A DNA stretch of 64,000 nucleotides. Origin: Saturnia japonica. Taxonomy: Eukaryota > Arthropoda > Insecta > Lepidoptera > Saturniidae. The number at the start of each line of letters is the position of its first letter. Position 1 is the first letter of the stretch. The DNA is taken from positions 21,328,001-21,392,000 of the forward strand of contig CM065309.1 in the NCBI GenBank assembly GCA_033032175.1. Direction: 5' to 3'. The notes below the pieces were generated by a model. The model saw nothing but the letters and a program-made list of their open reading frames with translations, was not told where the DNA came from and did no database searches. Positions 1-10,035 of this stretch are shown here, in pieces. The position numbers and the translations under genes were made by a program.

Positions 1-2
1 TT

Positions 3-737
3 CAGGATGGTATGGCAGACTTGGCCATCTTCGATGAAGAGATTGATGTAAAAAAATCTACTCCAGAAGAAGTTCAAAAGAAAATAGAAGTCATGAAAAC
101 TGAATTGTTAAACAAAATAAAGAATAGCGATGAATCGGCATCGAGAAAAACTAGTGCAATGAGAAGAATGTCAACTGAAGAATCGATTGAAGAAGAAATT
201 ATCGAAGATAATCAGGCAGAGCGACCTAAATCTCGGGGACGAAGAAATTCTAATGTATCATTCTATGAAAATGTAGGAATAGAAGAAGCTACGACAAATA
301 TTACGTTAAATGATTTTAAACATGTAAATGAAGATAAGCAAATTAAAAAGGAAAACAGTGTTTTAGAAAAGAAGCTATCTGGGAAACCGATAGATAAATA
401 TTGTAATGACATCATACAAGATATAGAAAAGAGTAGCAAAGTTATCGATAAACATGTAAAGCAATTGAATCATTCGAGATTTGAAAGTGATAAGTTGGTA
501 GAACAGTTGCAAGCTGTGGACAAATTGAATGAATTTGTGAATTCTAAAGGCGATATCCCTGAAGCTGCTTTAACAGAATTAAATAACAACTTTAAAATGT
601 TAACTGAGCAGGTGTTTGAAACTGCACCGATGAGGAAACGTTCCGTCTCTGGAAGGCGAAATGCAAGAAACAATTTACTTGGAGATGGAAATGTGACTAA
701 CCAAGACTTATTGGATGACTTACTGGGTAAGAAATGA
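3..737 (+). CDS. 3'-terminal coding exon, charged Ser/Arg-rich protein, not identified
   Basis: An open frame runs from the window edge to a TGA at 735-737. It is open through CAG-GAT-GGT before the first ATG at 12, and 'ttcag' at 1-5 resembles a splice acceptor, so this is probably the last exon and the ATG at 12 need not be the true start. From that ATG the product is 241 residues. Basophilic-kinase-type sites occur at about 51-54 (RRMS), 77-80 (RRNS) and 208-213 (RKRSVS). There is an acidic run at about 56-66 and a Lys/Glu-rich, helix-prone middle (105-175). The C-terminus ends in an acidic/leucine motif, DLLDDLLGKK. No catalytic motif, signal peptide or membrane segment is visible. The composition suggests a cytoplasmic, phosphorylated scaffold or coiled-coil protein, which is inference. 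I do not recognise the family. Codon use is clean, unlike the decayed repeats nearby. Confidence 0.75.
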   Translation, partial: QDGMADLAIFDEEIDVKKSTPEEVQKKIEVMKTELLNKIKNSDESASRKTSAMRRMSTEESIEEEIIEDNQAERPKSRGRRNSNVSFYENVGIEEATTNITLNDFKHVNEDKQIKKENSVLEKKLSGKPIDKYCNDIIQDIEKSSKVIDKHVKQLNHSRFESDKLVEQLQAVDKLNEFVNSKGDIPEAALTELNNNFKMLTEQVFETAPMRKRSVSGRRNARNNLLGDGNVTNQDLLDDLLGKK

Positions 738-1024
738 TATACGGCTTTATGTTAGGTGCTGGCTGGATGTTGTCTACTTGTATGTTTGGACAAAAGCCTT
801 AGACAATTTTCCAGACAATTTCATTATTTTTACGGAAGATAATTAATTGTATTTTCCCATTTAGTGAAAGGAGCTGTGATTTACATGAATAATATATCTT
901 ATTGATTTTAATATTAGCATTTATCGTGAATTTTTTTTTTCATGTTTAGTTGAATTTATATTTTCGTATTATTATTTATCAAGATAAATAGAAGTAGTTT
1001 TAGTAGTTTTTAAAAGACAATAAA
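738..1024 (+). other. probable 3' UTR with polyadenylation signal AATAAA at 1019-1024
   Basis: AT-rich sequence follows the stop codon of the first gene. The first good AATAAA on the plus strand lies at 1019-1024, about 280 bases after the stop, a normal distance for an insect 3' UTR. The cleavage site cannot be placed from sequence alone. Confidence 0.4.
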
Positions 1025-3164
1025 ATATGATTTTATTCAGAACTATGGACGTCATTATAATTATGGTACTTTATTCATTATTACAGAATTTTATCACTTT
1101 TTGATGTAATGTCTTAATATTTTTAACAATTTTTCTTTCGCTTAAGTTTCGGAGTAATTTTTGAATATTTTATTAGCAATTTAGTATATTCAATTTAAAA
1201 CTTAATCGCCTTAAATTTATGTTTTATTTAAGTACAAAATTAGGTATGACTTCAAAGAGAACATTGGCTGATCCCAAAACGCAACAAACCGAAAGTTAGA
1301 CACTGTGTCTAGTAAATCACCATATGTACGGAATTCGCGACGCAGTCCGGTATAGATCTTTACTACCAGATGATAACACCACATATATAATGACAGTTTC
1401 GTTCCAGCCCATTCAATTGTCGCGTCCTACTTAACAAAAGAGTTATGGTTTCCGTGACCTATTTGAGCTCATATTTTCGTTTCTTTTTAACGAACGTTTA
1501 AAAGACTTTGGCTTTTTTCCTTAATAAATTCACTGAACCTCTTATCATACGTGTCTCTGTTAATTGACATCTATAATAGGTTTTATATACATATTGTTCT
1601 TAGAGTAACTATTTTATAATAAATTTAGAAATGTGACGTCCATCTTACTTTTAAATAATTTTCCTCTAACTACGTTGGATACACAAAGAGATGCGATCAA
1701 TCTAAATGATAAGCGACATTGATTACAATGATCGATTCTTGAAACAGTAAAACAATTTCCAAGTATAATATAGTTTGGAATTCAATTTCGTAATACTGCT
1801 TTATTCGTGAAACTTTATTAATTAGTTGTATAAGCTCGGCAGAACCATTAAATTTACTTGATAAACTTAATTACTGAACCAGCAAGTTCATTAGGTTTTG
1901 TCTTTTCAGTTTTAAACTAATATAGAATTATTGTGGTAAATTATGGATGTAATCAAGCACTTTGAATAAGTAGGCTTCTAGTCGAAGCTACTAACCCGTC
2001 CAAATCTTCGATTGCTTATCGCAAAGCCATTGATTATTTTTTTATAGAATCATCTTGAACGAATGCATGTGTATTATAATAAATTTATTGATTGTTATAA
2101 ATATGTAAATTAGTGTATTACGTATGTGATTGGATAATAATAAACGTTTTATTTTTGAAAGTTTTGTCATTTTTAAACTATCAAAATTAAAATAATGAAT
2201 TTTATCGTAATACACAATAGAGAGCACTCTGAGCTCTGACGCTTCATTGATACTGAATATACTGAAATAGGTGAAGGTTCTTTAAAAAGATATCGTGATG
2301 AAATTACTGGTAGTTAGTAACTTTTCTGTTGCTGCCTGAAAGTTGAAAAAGCACCTACTGATGTGTTCCAGTTTTACCCCTTGGCATATAGGTAATGGTA
2401 ATATTTTAAGTGACATCATCACTAAGACTTTATTAGACCACTAGATGTGCCCACAGCCTCACAAGCGTGAAGAAAACGTTTTGCCAGGATAAAAAGTTTC
2501 CTATGTCTCGATCCGGGTTATAAGCTATTAGCTGTCCAATCCGTTTAATCGTTTTTGCGAAACAAACAAACTCACTTTCGAATTTATAATATTAGTTAGG
2601 AAATAACCCACAATATACATATATCACGCTAAATTTCAAATGTGTAAAGAAAGCAAAATATAAGAAGAATACCTGAAATGTTATGTAAACAAAAAGCCTC
2701 GGTAGTTATTAGCTTTACACTGAGCGCACACAATATCGTCCATCGCATAATAAGGGGTTGTTTAACAGACCGAGAACCTTATTTATAGTCAAGTACATCC
2801 ACATCTCTATTTCTAATAATTTATTTTGATAGTAATAATAATATCAACTTAGTAAGTGTTCATAATGTATTGTCGATTTCTAATATCAAGTAATTATATA
2901 AGTTTTCTTTACTGCGTTGTAGATATAATAGATTAAGATCCAAGTAGGAAACGACTTTCACCCGTCTGTTTAATTGATGAAAAGGGTTTTATATCAAATT
3001 TAATATGTTATGTAATATATCGCGAATAGGTTGTCTGAAAAATTTAAGTCTAGGATATGATTAATTTATAATTTTAAAATGTTTTGAGTAGACAGGTATA
3101 AACAGGTAAGTCGATACAAATAATTTGCAATCGACTGTTTAATATATAAAACTTATGGTCAAAA
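1025..3164. other. unassigned AT-rich intergenic stretch
   Basis: No coding region, RNA gene or clear mobile element was recognised in these ~2.1 kb. Stops are frequent in all frames, and the short ORF at 2042-2227 (minus) has no coding character. Confidence 0.5.
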
Positions 3165-3400
3165 CTAGCGGTGTGCTCGCGGCTCCGCACGTGTTTGTTA
3201 CCTACTACGCAGTAGTTATTTACATCCCGAAATTTTATTTTTACTCATATTGTTGACAATTCATAGCTGTATCAGTTGAGGAGTGGCATTGTATTTCCCG
3301 TGTACAATTTTCATCCAAATCGGTTGAAAATTATTATTCTATTCTACGATTTCTAATATATTATTAACGATTTTCATAGCCTCTCAATTATGGTATGATG
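3165..3400 (-). mobile_element. Helitron-like non-autonomous element, family B, partial
   Basis: Read on the minus strand, this copy ends in a GC-rich segment and CTAG followed by T (CTAG at 3165-3168 on the plus strand), the expected Helitron 3' end at an A^T site. The interior carries wording shared with the copies ending at 26573 and 38881: a 'caattgaggaatgacat'-like phrase, then 'tttcccGTGTACAAttttcatc', then 'aaatcggtt'. The other end is not defined. Confidence 0.45.
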
Positions 3401-4185
3401 TATGCTTCCTGTTTACAAAATTTGTGCGATAACTTTTCGGTGGTACAGGTGTGATGGTATGTTGTTAATATTATATATTTTCTCTACTATGAATACGGTT
3501 CACGATTATCCGGTACAGTTGGTGCAATCTCGATACACGTGGACGGGATGACATCTGTCTTATGGTCGCTCTTTCGCTCTAAATCCACATTTTCCTTCTT
3601 CACATACCTGAAGCTTGCATTTCGCGAAATAATGGAACATTTAGTGTTTCTAGTAGCCAAGATTCTAAATGTAACGGTAGTGGAAATATCAATCAACAAA
3701 CATATCTGACGACAACATTATTCAATTTAGTGAGTTCGAATATTGGTTTATTAATACATTAGCTATAGTTACGATGTGACGGCTTATTAAAATAATTTAA
3801 AAAAAAACCTTTAACTGAAGCACTGATACGATTTTTCTAGAAATAGTTTATAGGGAACCCATTTACTTAAAATATAATTCTTTACTACATTTTACTTAAA
3901 TTTTAATTTAACTGAAAATTTAATCCTTACAGTACGAATTAGTTAAATAAATTTTTACATTCTTTACAATAAAAAGTAATATTTCGAGATCATTTAAATA
4001 ATATTATCCGTTTCCTTCTGTCACGTGGACAAACGACACGTGTAAAAAAGAAACAACACGGGACGCCATTTGCGAATGATACTTTGATTTTGTTTTGATT
4101 TAGGTAATATCGATGGATTATTAACAGATGATACCGATGGATTCCGATCTCTCAGTGGTCGCCGTTGTGTTGGGATTGTACCGTG
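3401..4185. other. unassigned stretch before the BEL/Pao fragment
   Basis: No supported gene. A short minus-strand ORF at 3487-3699 has no recognised similarity and may be chance. The part near 4020-4190 may belong to the BEL/Pao element that follows, but I could not confirm a frame there. Confidence 0.35.
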
Positions 4186-4189
4186 CTTA

Positions 4190-4414
4190 CCACGGGGGCT
4201 GCCACGCGGGAACTCAGGCAACGGCACGCGCCCTATAAACATCGGAGACTTAGTCGTGGTTGTCGACCCTGCTTTGCCGCGCAATATCTGGCCACGCGGA
4301 ATCATCACACGAACATACATCGGACCTGATGAAGGAGTACGGAGCGCCGACGTGCAGACGCGGAGCGGTGTGTTCTGACGCCCTACAACGAAGCTCGCCG
4401 TCCTTGACGGATGA
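4190..4414 (+). pseudogene. BEL/Pao retrotransposon, C-terminal end of the integrase region, decayed
   Basis: In the plus frame that includes 4241, the translation contains IGDLVVVVDPALPRN...WPRGII...GPDEGVRSADVQTRSGVF, followed by RPTTKLAVL. This is the typical end of BEL/Pao polyproteins: an SH3-like beta-rich domain after the integrase core, with the GDLV, PGxD-like and RVRxxxVxTxxG features. The frame is broken by an in-frame TGA at 4376-4378 and then ends at TGA 4412-4414. The fragment lies directly upstream of a polypurine tract and LTR, as expected for the 3' end of such an element. The rest of pol is absent upstream, so this is a remnant. Confidence 0.7.
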
Positions 4415-4446
4415 GGAGGCTGCACAGGCTACGCCGGGGGGAGAAC

Positions 4447-4745
4447 TGTTGCGGACAGCGAGCCTCCGAAATAGAAATATATTTGTAGTCTATAAGTTAG
4501 GCTAAACATATGTACTGAATAAGATGTAATCGTAGTAATAGGTAATTTGTATGTATAATAATAATAATATGTAACATATGCTGGTTTCAAGGATTAGAAA
4601 TAAAATTTTACTAGTTGTAACAACTAACGAGCGAACATCGGCATATGACTCATCGCATTGCCGCCTCTCACAGCAAGTAACTTCGCTCTGGCAAGAGAGC
4701 GAGCGCACCATAGCGTGCGCTCATTGGCTGAGCGATGTCCGCACA
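4447..4745 (+). repeat. LTR of the BEL/Pao remnant, with upstream polypurine tract
   Basis: The purine run ccGGGGGGAGAA (about 4435-4445) sits directly before TGTTGCGGACAGCG at 4447, the usual polypurine tract to LTR junction. The far end is placed at ...TGTCCGCACA (4745), an imperfect inverse of the start. A polyadenylation signal AATAAA occurs near 4598. The second LTR was not found, so the right-hand limit is an estimate. Confidence 0.5.
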
Positions 4746-4796
4746 GTCGCTGACAAATAAGCGGTTGCGAGATGCGGGGTGCGAAAGTGCGGCATT

Positions 4797-5291
4797 GGCA
4801 TTTTTATCCGTCCGATTATGACATATAGCTGCGCCGCATTCGCACACATGTCAAAGTTGAACATACACAGAGTCCAAGTCCTTCAATCTCGAGTTCTACA
4901 TAAAATCAATAACGCCCCCTGGTTCGTTCGACAGGTAGACCACCTTCATAGAGATATGAAACTCCCCTCGATCGAATCTTGCATCAAATACCTCTCACAA
5001 TCTTACTTTGATACCGCGTCGAATTACGCGAATCTGTTGATCAAAGCCGCCGCGAATTACGTTCCAGTCCCAAACGCCACCCACTTACAGCGCCGACCGC
5101 GTAACTTCTTCACCGATCCCGATGACGGAATCGAGAAACAAATCCCGTACTACTCAACCGTCTCTCTAAACAGAGCGTGTTCGTGCCCACGCCCGCGTAA
5201 CCACCGTTCCCTCCACAGGGAACGGGCGGCTAATTTCGCTCCCGCACACCCACCGCCGCGACCTCCTTCTCCCGCGGCAACTCAAGCCTAG
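4797..5291 (+). pseudogene. jockey-like reverse transcriptase C-terminal fragment
   Basis: The frame starting in FIRPIMTYSCAAFAH and continuing through LQVLQSRVL-like, NAPWFVRQVDHLHRD, SIESCIKYLSQSYFDTA and RRPRNFFTDPDD matches the thumb/C-terminal part of jockey-clade LINE polymerases. Hallmarks are RPxMTY, the LQxxQ helix, APWFVRN/Q and the TDPxD near the end. Catalytic palm motifs are missing because the element is 5'-truncated; the sequence joins the BEL LTR end at about 4746-4797. The stop is at 5289-5291. The last ~50 residues are Pro/Arg-rich and may already be out of register with an active copy. Not a host gene. Confidence 0.75.
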
Positions 5292-5868
5292 GTCCATTCC
5301 TCGGGGTGAAACCCTTGAGTCTGGCAGCCGCCCGTGCGATACAAGTGACACTTTACGTGCAACACTTAGCTATCCACATACAAACATCACACACACACAT
5401 ATGTACATACGTGCACACCTCACAGGTACATAGGTTCTGTAAGGACCCTTATTTTTTCTTTTTTTGCACTAGTTAGTGTAGAAAATATTTCAGATCACTA
5501 AAACAAATAAACACGTTCCTTCCTTCCTCCCAGGAGGAAGGAACATGTATATCTGTATATATTAGTTTAGCTCAATTTTACGGATAGGGAATTAGACAGA
5601 TCGCGACCTCATTGTAATCGCGGCAACAGCCCAAGCCGAGGTCCGGCCACTTTGGCACTCTTGCGCGCTGGTGGTTGCTCACGCTTTCGCGGCTGAGTGC
5701 CTTAAGCGCTCGTCCCGAGCCCGGTAAAGTTGTAAAAGCCGCAGCGGCTCTGTTTTTGGATAGGGTCCCTAAGGCTAACAGCAAGGTAAAACAGAACAAA
5801 AAACGGCAATAGCACTCCTGGTTCGGTGAAGCTGTAAAAGCCGTAAAACAGTGTAGACAGATCTAAAA
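4797..5868 (+). mobile_element. jockey-like LINE, 5'-truncated, with complete 3' UTR
   Basis: This is the 3' end of a non-LTR retrotransposon: a reverse-transcriptase C-terminus, then a GC-rich 3' UTR of about 580 bases. The UTR recurs in inverse orientation at 8907-9600 and 59341-59880, and in part at 60768-61073 and 62204-62411. A CA-rich microsatellite-like stretch (5375-5430) and the hairpin-like CCTTCCTTCCTCCCAGGAGGAAGG (about 5518-5543) are shared by the copies. Other copies end AAGGCTAACAGTGTAGTCAGTT then poly(A). Here an extra ~65-base segment lies between AACAG (5781) and ACAGTGTAGACAG (about 5849). Confidence 0.75.
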
Positions 5869-6073
5869 ACGGCAGTGCATCTTAATTCACACAGTTCGAG
5901 TACAACAATTTAAGAAAAGATCTACGAGCAAGCGACGAACAAGCTACTATTGTAAAAAGAACATAATAGATATTTATTATTATAAATATTGTGTTTCAAT
6001 CATAATAAATTGTAAAAAAAATAATTTAAAACGGAAGAAAGTTCTAACAGCTACCATACAAATTTAAGTAATG

Positions 6074-6860
6074 TAAAATTACCTCCTTTAAAAATTCCGC
6101 CCTTTGACAGCAATTATAATAAATGGTTAGAGTTTCGTGATACATTTTTATCTTTAATCCATAATAGGGATATCATAGATTATATAAACAAATTTTATTA
6201 TTTGAAATCCAACCTTAATGGTACAGCAAGTCAGGTTATCAGCTCTGTAACGGGTTCGGCGAAAAACTATGAAACTGCTTGGTCTTTACTATGTGAAAAG
6301 TATAATAAAAAACGTTTACTTACTTATCAATGAACACCTGAAATGTTTATTTTCAATTGAACAAATGAATAAGAAGTCAGATAAAGGCATTCGTAACTGG
6401 TTTGATATTTTATTAAAGAATTTAAATGCATTAAAACGTATCGGTCTTAAAACTAAAAAGTGGGATGATCTTATTATCTATATGGTGTCAGCAAAGTTGG
6501 ACACTGTGACCTTGGGAAAGTAGGAAGAGTTTCGGAACAATGAAGATTCACCTTATTTAGAAGAATTTTATTCATTTTTGCGTCTTAGAGCAAATATATT
6601 AGAAACCGTACACACTAGTAAATTTTCAATAAATTCAAACATTAATAGTAAAAATGAAAGACGACATAGTTTAAGCAAATCAAAGTCTTTTATTGCTGCC
6701 ACCGGAAATACCACTAATAATAATAATTGTATTTGTTGTACAAAGAATAAAAGTTTTGTACAAAATGGTGGTCATCAGTCCTTTCAATGTAGATTAAGTG
6801 GTTGTTAAATCTGTAATATACAACATAACACATTATTACACAAACAAAATAATCAACAAT
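6074..6860 (+). pseudogene. BEL/Pao gag with zinc-knuckle remnants
   Basis: The translation begins VKLPPLKIPPFDSNYNKW.EFRDTFLSLIH and continues ...NKFYYLKSNLNGTA.QVISS, then YETAWSLLCEKYN. This is the BEL/Pao gag pattern (LPxIxLPxFxG-like, W-x2-F-x2-F, hxYLxxxLxGxA, Y-x2-AW-x2-L-x2-RY). A stop follows at about 6331. The frame continues in other registers with MNKKSDKGIRNWFD...LKTKKWDDLIIYM. A cysteine cluster near 6730-6800 (CICC, then C-x5-C) and CxxCxxxHNTLLH (6810-6845) represent the zinc-finger region. Several stops and frameshifts mean no protein is made. Confidence 0.7.
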
Positions 6861-6959
6861 ATTCATTACAACAACAAACTCAACAACAAAATACTTCTAC
6901 TTCTACTACATTACTAACGACAAATCCTACTTATATTGATAACTACAACGAAATTACTT

Positions 6960-8515
6960 CAAAGGAAGATTCTGTATCATTTATAACAATGTCTGCTGTC
7001 TCTATGAGCCAGGCTCTTCTTTCGACAGCTTTGGTTAAAGTGACAAACAATAGCACATAATATTTTCTAAGAGCGTTACAGGACAACGGTAGCCAGTCGT
7101 CTTTTATAAGTAAATCAGTCCAAGAACGAATTGGGTATTCCAAATTAGAAAATATTAATCAATGCGTTTCTTGTTAAATAACAAAACAATTTATATCACT
7201 GAACATTGTAATTTAGAAATAAAATCAATGACCAACTCGTTTAGTATACCAGTCAAATGTTACATCCTGTCGATTATTATTATTTATATTATAAACTAAA
7301 TATTCCGAAAAACTTTGAACTAGCTGATCCTAAGTTTTGTCAGTCAGCCAAGATAGACTTGCTTTTAGGTGCCTATATATTTTGGGACTTGATTGGTACG
7401 CGTAGATTAAAATTAGGACTAAACAAACCTATACTACTAGAAACAAAATTAGGTTGGATAGTATCTGGGCCCATGGCGGGAACATGCATACAAATTCTAA
7501 ACGAATACAATGTCATTTCAGTCAAGATATAAAACAACAATTAACTAAATTACGGGAACTAGATGATTTGTACCCTACTAAATTTGAGTCTAAAGACAAT
7601 GAACATTGCGAGCCACTATTTACTAAAACTACTTATTGTGATGAAAACTGTAGATTAATTGTAGAGATTTCACTTCGCGAGTCACCGGAATCATTAGATG
7701 ATTCATATAATGTTGCAGAAAAAGGATTGATTCAACTCGAAAGGAAACTAAGAAACAATCGTATTCTAAGACACGAATATTATAAATTTATAAGCGAATA
7801 TAAATCTTTAGGATATAGGATATATATATATATATATATAGGATATATATACGGTTACTATTTATCATATCATGCTGTGATAAAAGAACAGTGCGAAACA
7901 ACCAAATTAACTAAAAAACTAAAAAAACTAGTTCAGCAAAATCTTTTAATAATATACAATATGTAAGCCCAGTCGTACAAGATGATCTTCTATCAATTTT
8001 ACTTAGATTTAGACAACGTAAATACATTATTTCAGCAGACTTTGAGAAAATGTACCGCCAAATACTATTAAAACTACAATGACGTAATTTGCAAATGATT
8101 TTGTGACGTGACTACGAGGCGTCACCTGTCAAAACATTTCAATTAAATACAGTTACTGAGATGCTTACTGCTATTATCTAAGGATTATTCAGATCCTAAA
8201 ATATTAAAACTTATTAAAGAAGATATTTACGTTGATGATTCTTTATCTGAAGCACAAACAAAGGACGAACTAAAATATCTAGTAACTTCGGTAACCAATA
8301 TACTAAAGTCTGCATGTTTTCCTTTGCGAAAGTTTCACACCAATGCACCATCAATTTTTGAAAACAATATGACAACCTAAAAATCTTGATTTATGTTTAC
8401 CTTAGTTTATAGTGCATTAGGTTAAAAATGGAATCCATGTCTGGATGTTTTTGAATTTCCCGTTCATATTGAAGCTCCAGAATTAGTTACAAAAAGATTA
8501 ATCCCATCAATCCCA
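6960..8515 (+). pseudogene. BEL/Pao protease and reverse transcriptase, decayed
   Basis: The protease is marked by ALQDNGSQSSFI (about 7074-7110), which matches the D(S/N)GSQ active site of BEL/Pao proteases. At 7454-7840 the frame reads LTKLRELDDLYP, then HCEPLF...YCDENCRLIVEISLRESPESLDDSY...LIQLERKLRNN and YYKFISEYKSLG, the linker that precedes BEL/Pao reverse transcriptase. RT motif A appears as IISADFEKMYRQI (about 8025-8062) and motif C as IYVDDSL (about 8225-8245). An AT dinucleotide run (7813-7853) interrupts the gene. Stops at several points make it non-functional. Confidence 0.7.
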
Positions 8516-8524
8516 GCAAAATTC

Positions 8525-8866
8525 CTCTAACTCCGGGCCACTTCCTCATCGGCAGATCGCTGACTTTACTTCCAGCACTAGTTTTACTAGACGTCAATGT
8601 TAACAGATTAAATAGATACCAGTATATTGAACAAATCGTATTTCTGGGAACGTTGGCGCCATGAAAATCATAGTGAAATGCAACAACGAACGAAATGGAA
8701 ACTGGACAAGGAAGGACTTCAAGAAGGAGATCTAGTAGTTCTCAAAGATGCAGACCTACCCCCTACCCGCATCCATAAGCTCATACCTGGATCTGGTGGA
8801 GTATCACGAGTAGCTGACATTAAAACGACAAAGGGCATCGTTCGGCGATTCATTAATAAAATTCTC
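8525..8866 (+). pseudogene. BEL/Pao integrase C-terminal domain remnant
   Basis: LTPGHFLIGRSLTLLPA, then NRLNRY, then FWERWRHE...EMQQRTKWK...LQEGDLVVLKDADLPPTR and HPGSGGVSRVADIKTTKGIVRR-like text match the conserved end of BEL/Pao polyproteins: the LTPGHFLIG box, W-x2-L/F, FWxRW, LQxRxKW, GDLVxxK and the GxDGxxRVxxVKT-type strand. A frameshift separates the first third from the rest, near 8625. The preceding RNase H and integrase catalytic core are deleted. Confidence 0.75.
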
Positions 8867-8880
8867 GAAACTAATAGTTT

Positions 8881-9600
8881 CTTTTTTTTTTTTTTTTTTT
8901 TTTTTTAACTGACTACACTGTTAGCCTTAGGGGCCCTAAAGCCGCTGCGGCTTTTACAGCTTCACCGGACTTGGGGGCGAGCGCAGAGGGCACTCAGCCG
9001 CGAAAGTTTTGTGGACGACTCGCACGAGGGTGCCAAAGTGGCCGGACCTCGGCTCGGGCGGTCGCCGCGTTCGCAAATAAGTCGCGATCTAATCGAATCC
9101 CTACACCTACGATTCGAGCTAACTAATTTATACACATAGGCACGTTCCCTTCCTCCTGGGAGGAAGGAAGGAACCGTGCGTATGTGTATTCAGTAATCGG
9201 AATGTTTCTACACTAACTAGCGCTAACTAACTAGCGTAAAAAAAAGAAAAAAAAAGGTCCCTCACAGAACCTATGTACCTGTGTGGTGTGCACGTGTGTA
9301 TGTTCATACGTGTGTAGTGTTGTATGTAGGTAGCTAAGTGATACACGTACAGTGTCACTTGTATCGCGCGGGCGGTTGCCTGACCCAAGGGTTTCACTCC
9401 GAGGAACGGACCTAGGCTTGGGTTACCGCTAGAGAGGGTGGACGTGACGGGTGTGCGGGAGCGAAGTTGACCGCCCGCCCTCTGCGGAGAAGAGAATAGT
9501 TTCGATAGAGGGATGATATTAATGCGTGATACTATGCGGGGAGGGGTGAAGGATGCGGGACGAGGACCGGCCAACAGCGACGGCGTGCTGCGGGGACGCG
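8881..9600 (-). mobile_element. jockey-like LINE 3' end with poly(A), minus orientation
   Basis: The poly(T) run at 8881-8906 is the poly(A) tail of a minus-strand insertion. Next to it, the complement of AACTGACTACACTGTTAGCC marks the LINE 3' terminus. The 3' UTR then aligns over its length with the plus copy at 5290-5785, including the CCTTCC...GGAAGG hairpin, CA/TG-rich runs and CTAGGCTTGGG near 9410. The remaining ORF end (9425-9600) is Arg/Pro-rich and homologous to 5150-5290. The 5' limit is approximate. Confidence 0.7.
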
Positions 9601-10033
9601 CCGTGCATTGAACAACAGACCACCACTAAGCGAGCACACGATTTATGTTTATTTTATTTGTCTTAAATTAATGTAACGAATAACATTAAATATTATCAAA
9701 AAGAAAAGAATTATCATTTACACATAATTTACATAATGGCATAAATGAAAAAAAAACAGAATATAAAATAAAATAAACCTAATTAAAACTCTGTGTTATC
9801 CACGCTCGGGTTAATTTTATAAGATATTCAGTTGAATTTTTCAGCTCATTCAAAACGAAGGCAAGAAGAGAGACGTAATGTGAAATAATAAGTAATTGAA
9901 TATTGTTAAAAAATATGATACCTCATTTCTTTTTTTCACTAAGTAATACTGCAGCTATCTACTATTTGAAGAAAAAACCATAGACATATTGTTGTTACGT
10001 GTTTTAGGGTCGGAGTTATTGTGCAAATTATTA
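9601..10033. other. unassigned AT-rich stretch
   Basis: No gene or repeat recognised between the LINE copy and the mariner element. Confidence 0.5.
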
Positions 10034-10035
10034 TA

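Larger units (their letters stand above)
6074..8880 (+). mobile_element. BEL/Pao retrotransposon, internally deleted and decayed
   Basis: Plus-strand remnants occur in canonical BEL/Pao order: gag, zinc knuckle, aspartic protease, reverse transcriptase, then (after a deletion near 8520) the integrase C-terminal domain. Frameshifts and stops are frequent. RNase H and the integrase catalytic core are absent. No LTR was identified on either side. The downstream end meets the poly(T) of the minus-strand LINE at 8881. Confidence 0.75.

Noticed and set aside
4021..4425. 134-codon minus-strand frame as a gene
   Set aside because: It is antisense to the recognisable BEL/Pao integrase end and has no motif of its own.
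7813..7853. Regulatory TATA cluster
   Set aside because: Simple AT dinucleotide run inside a decayed retroelement.
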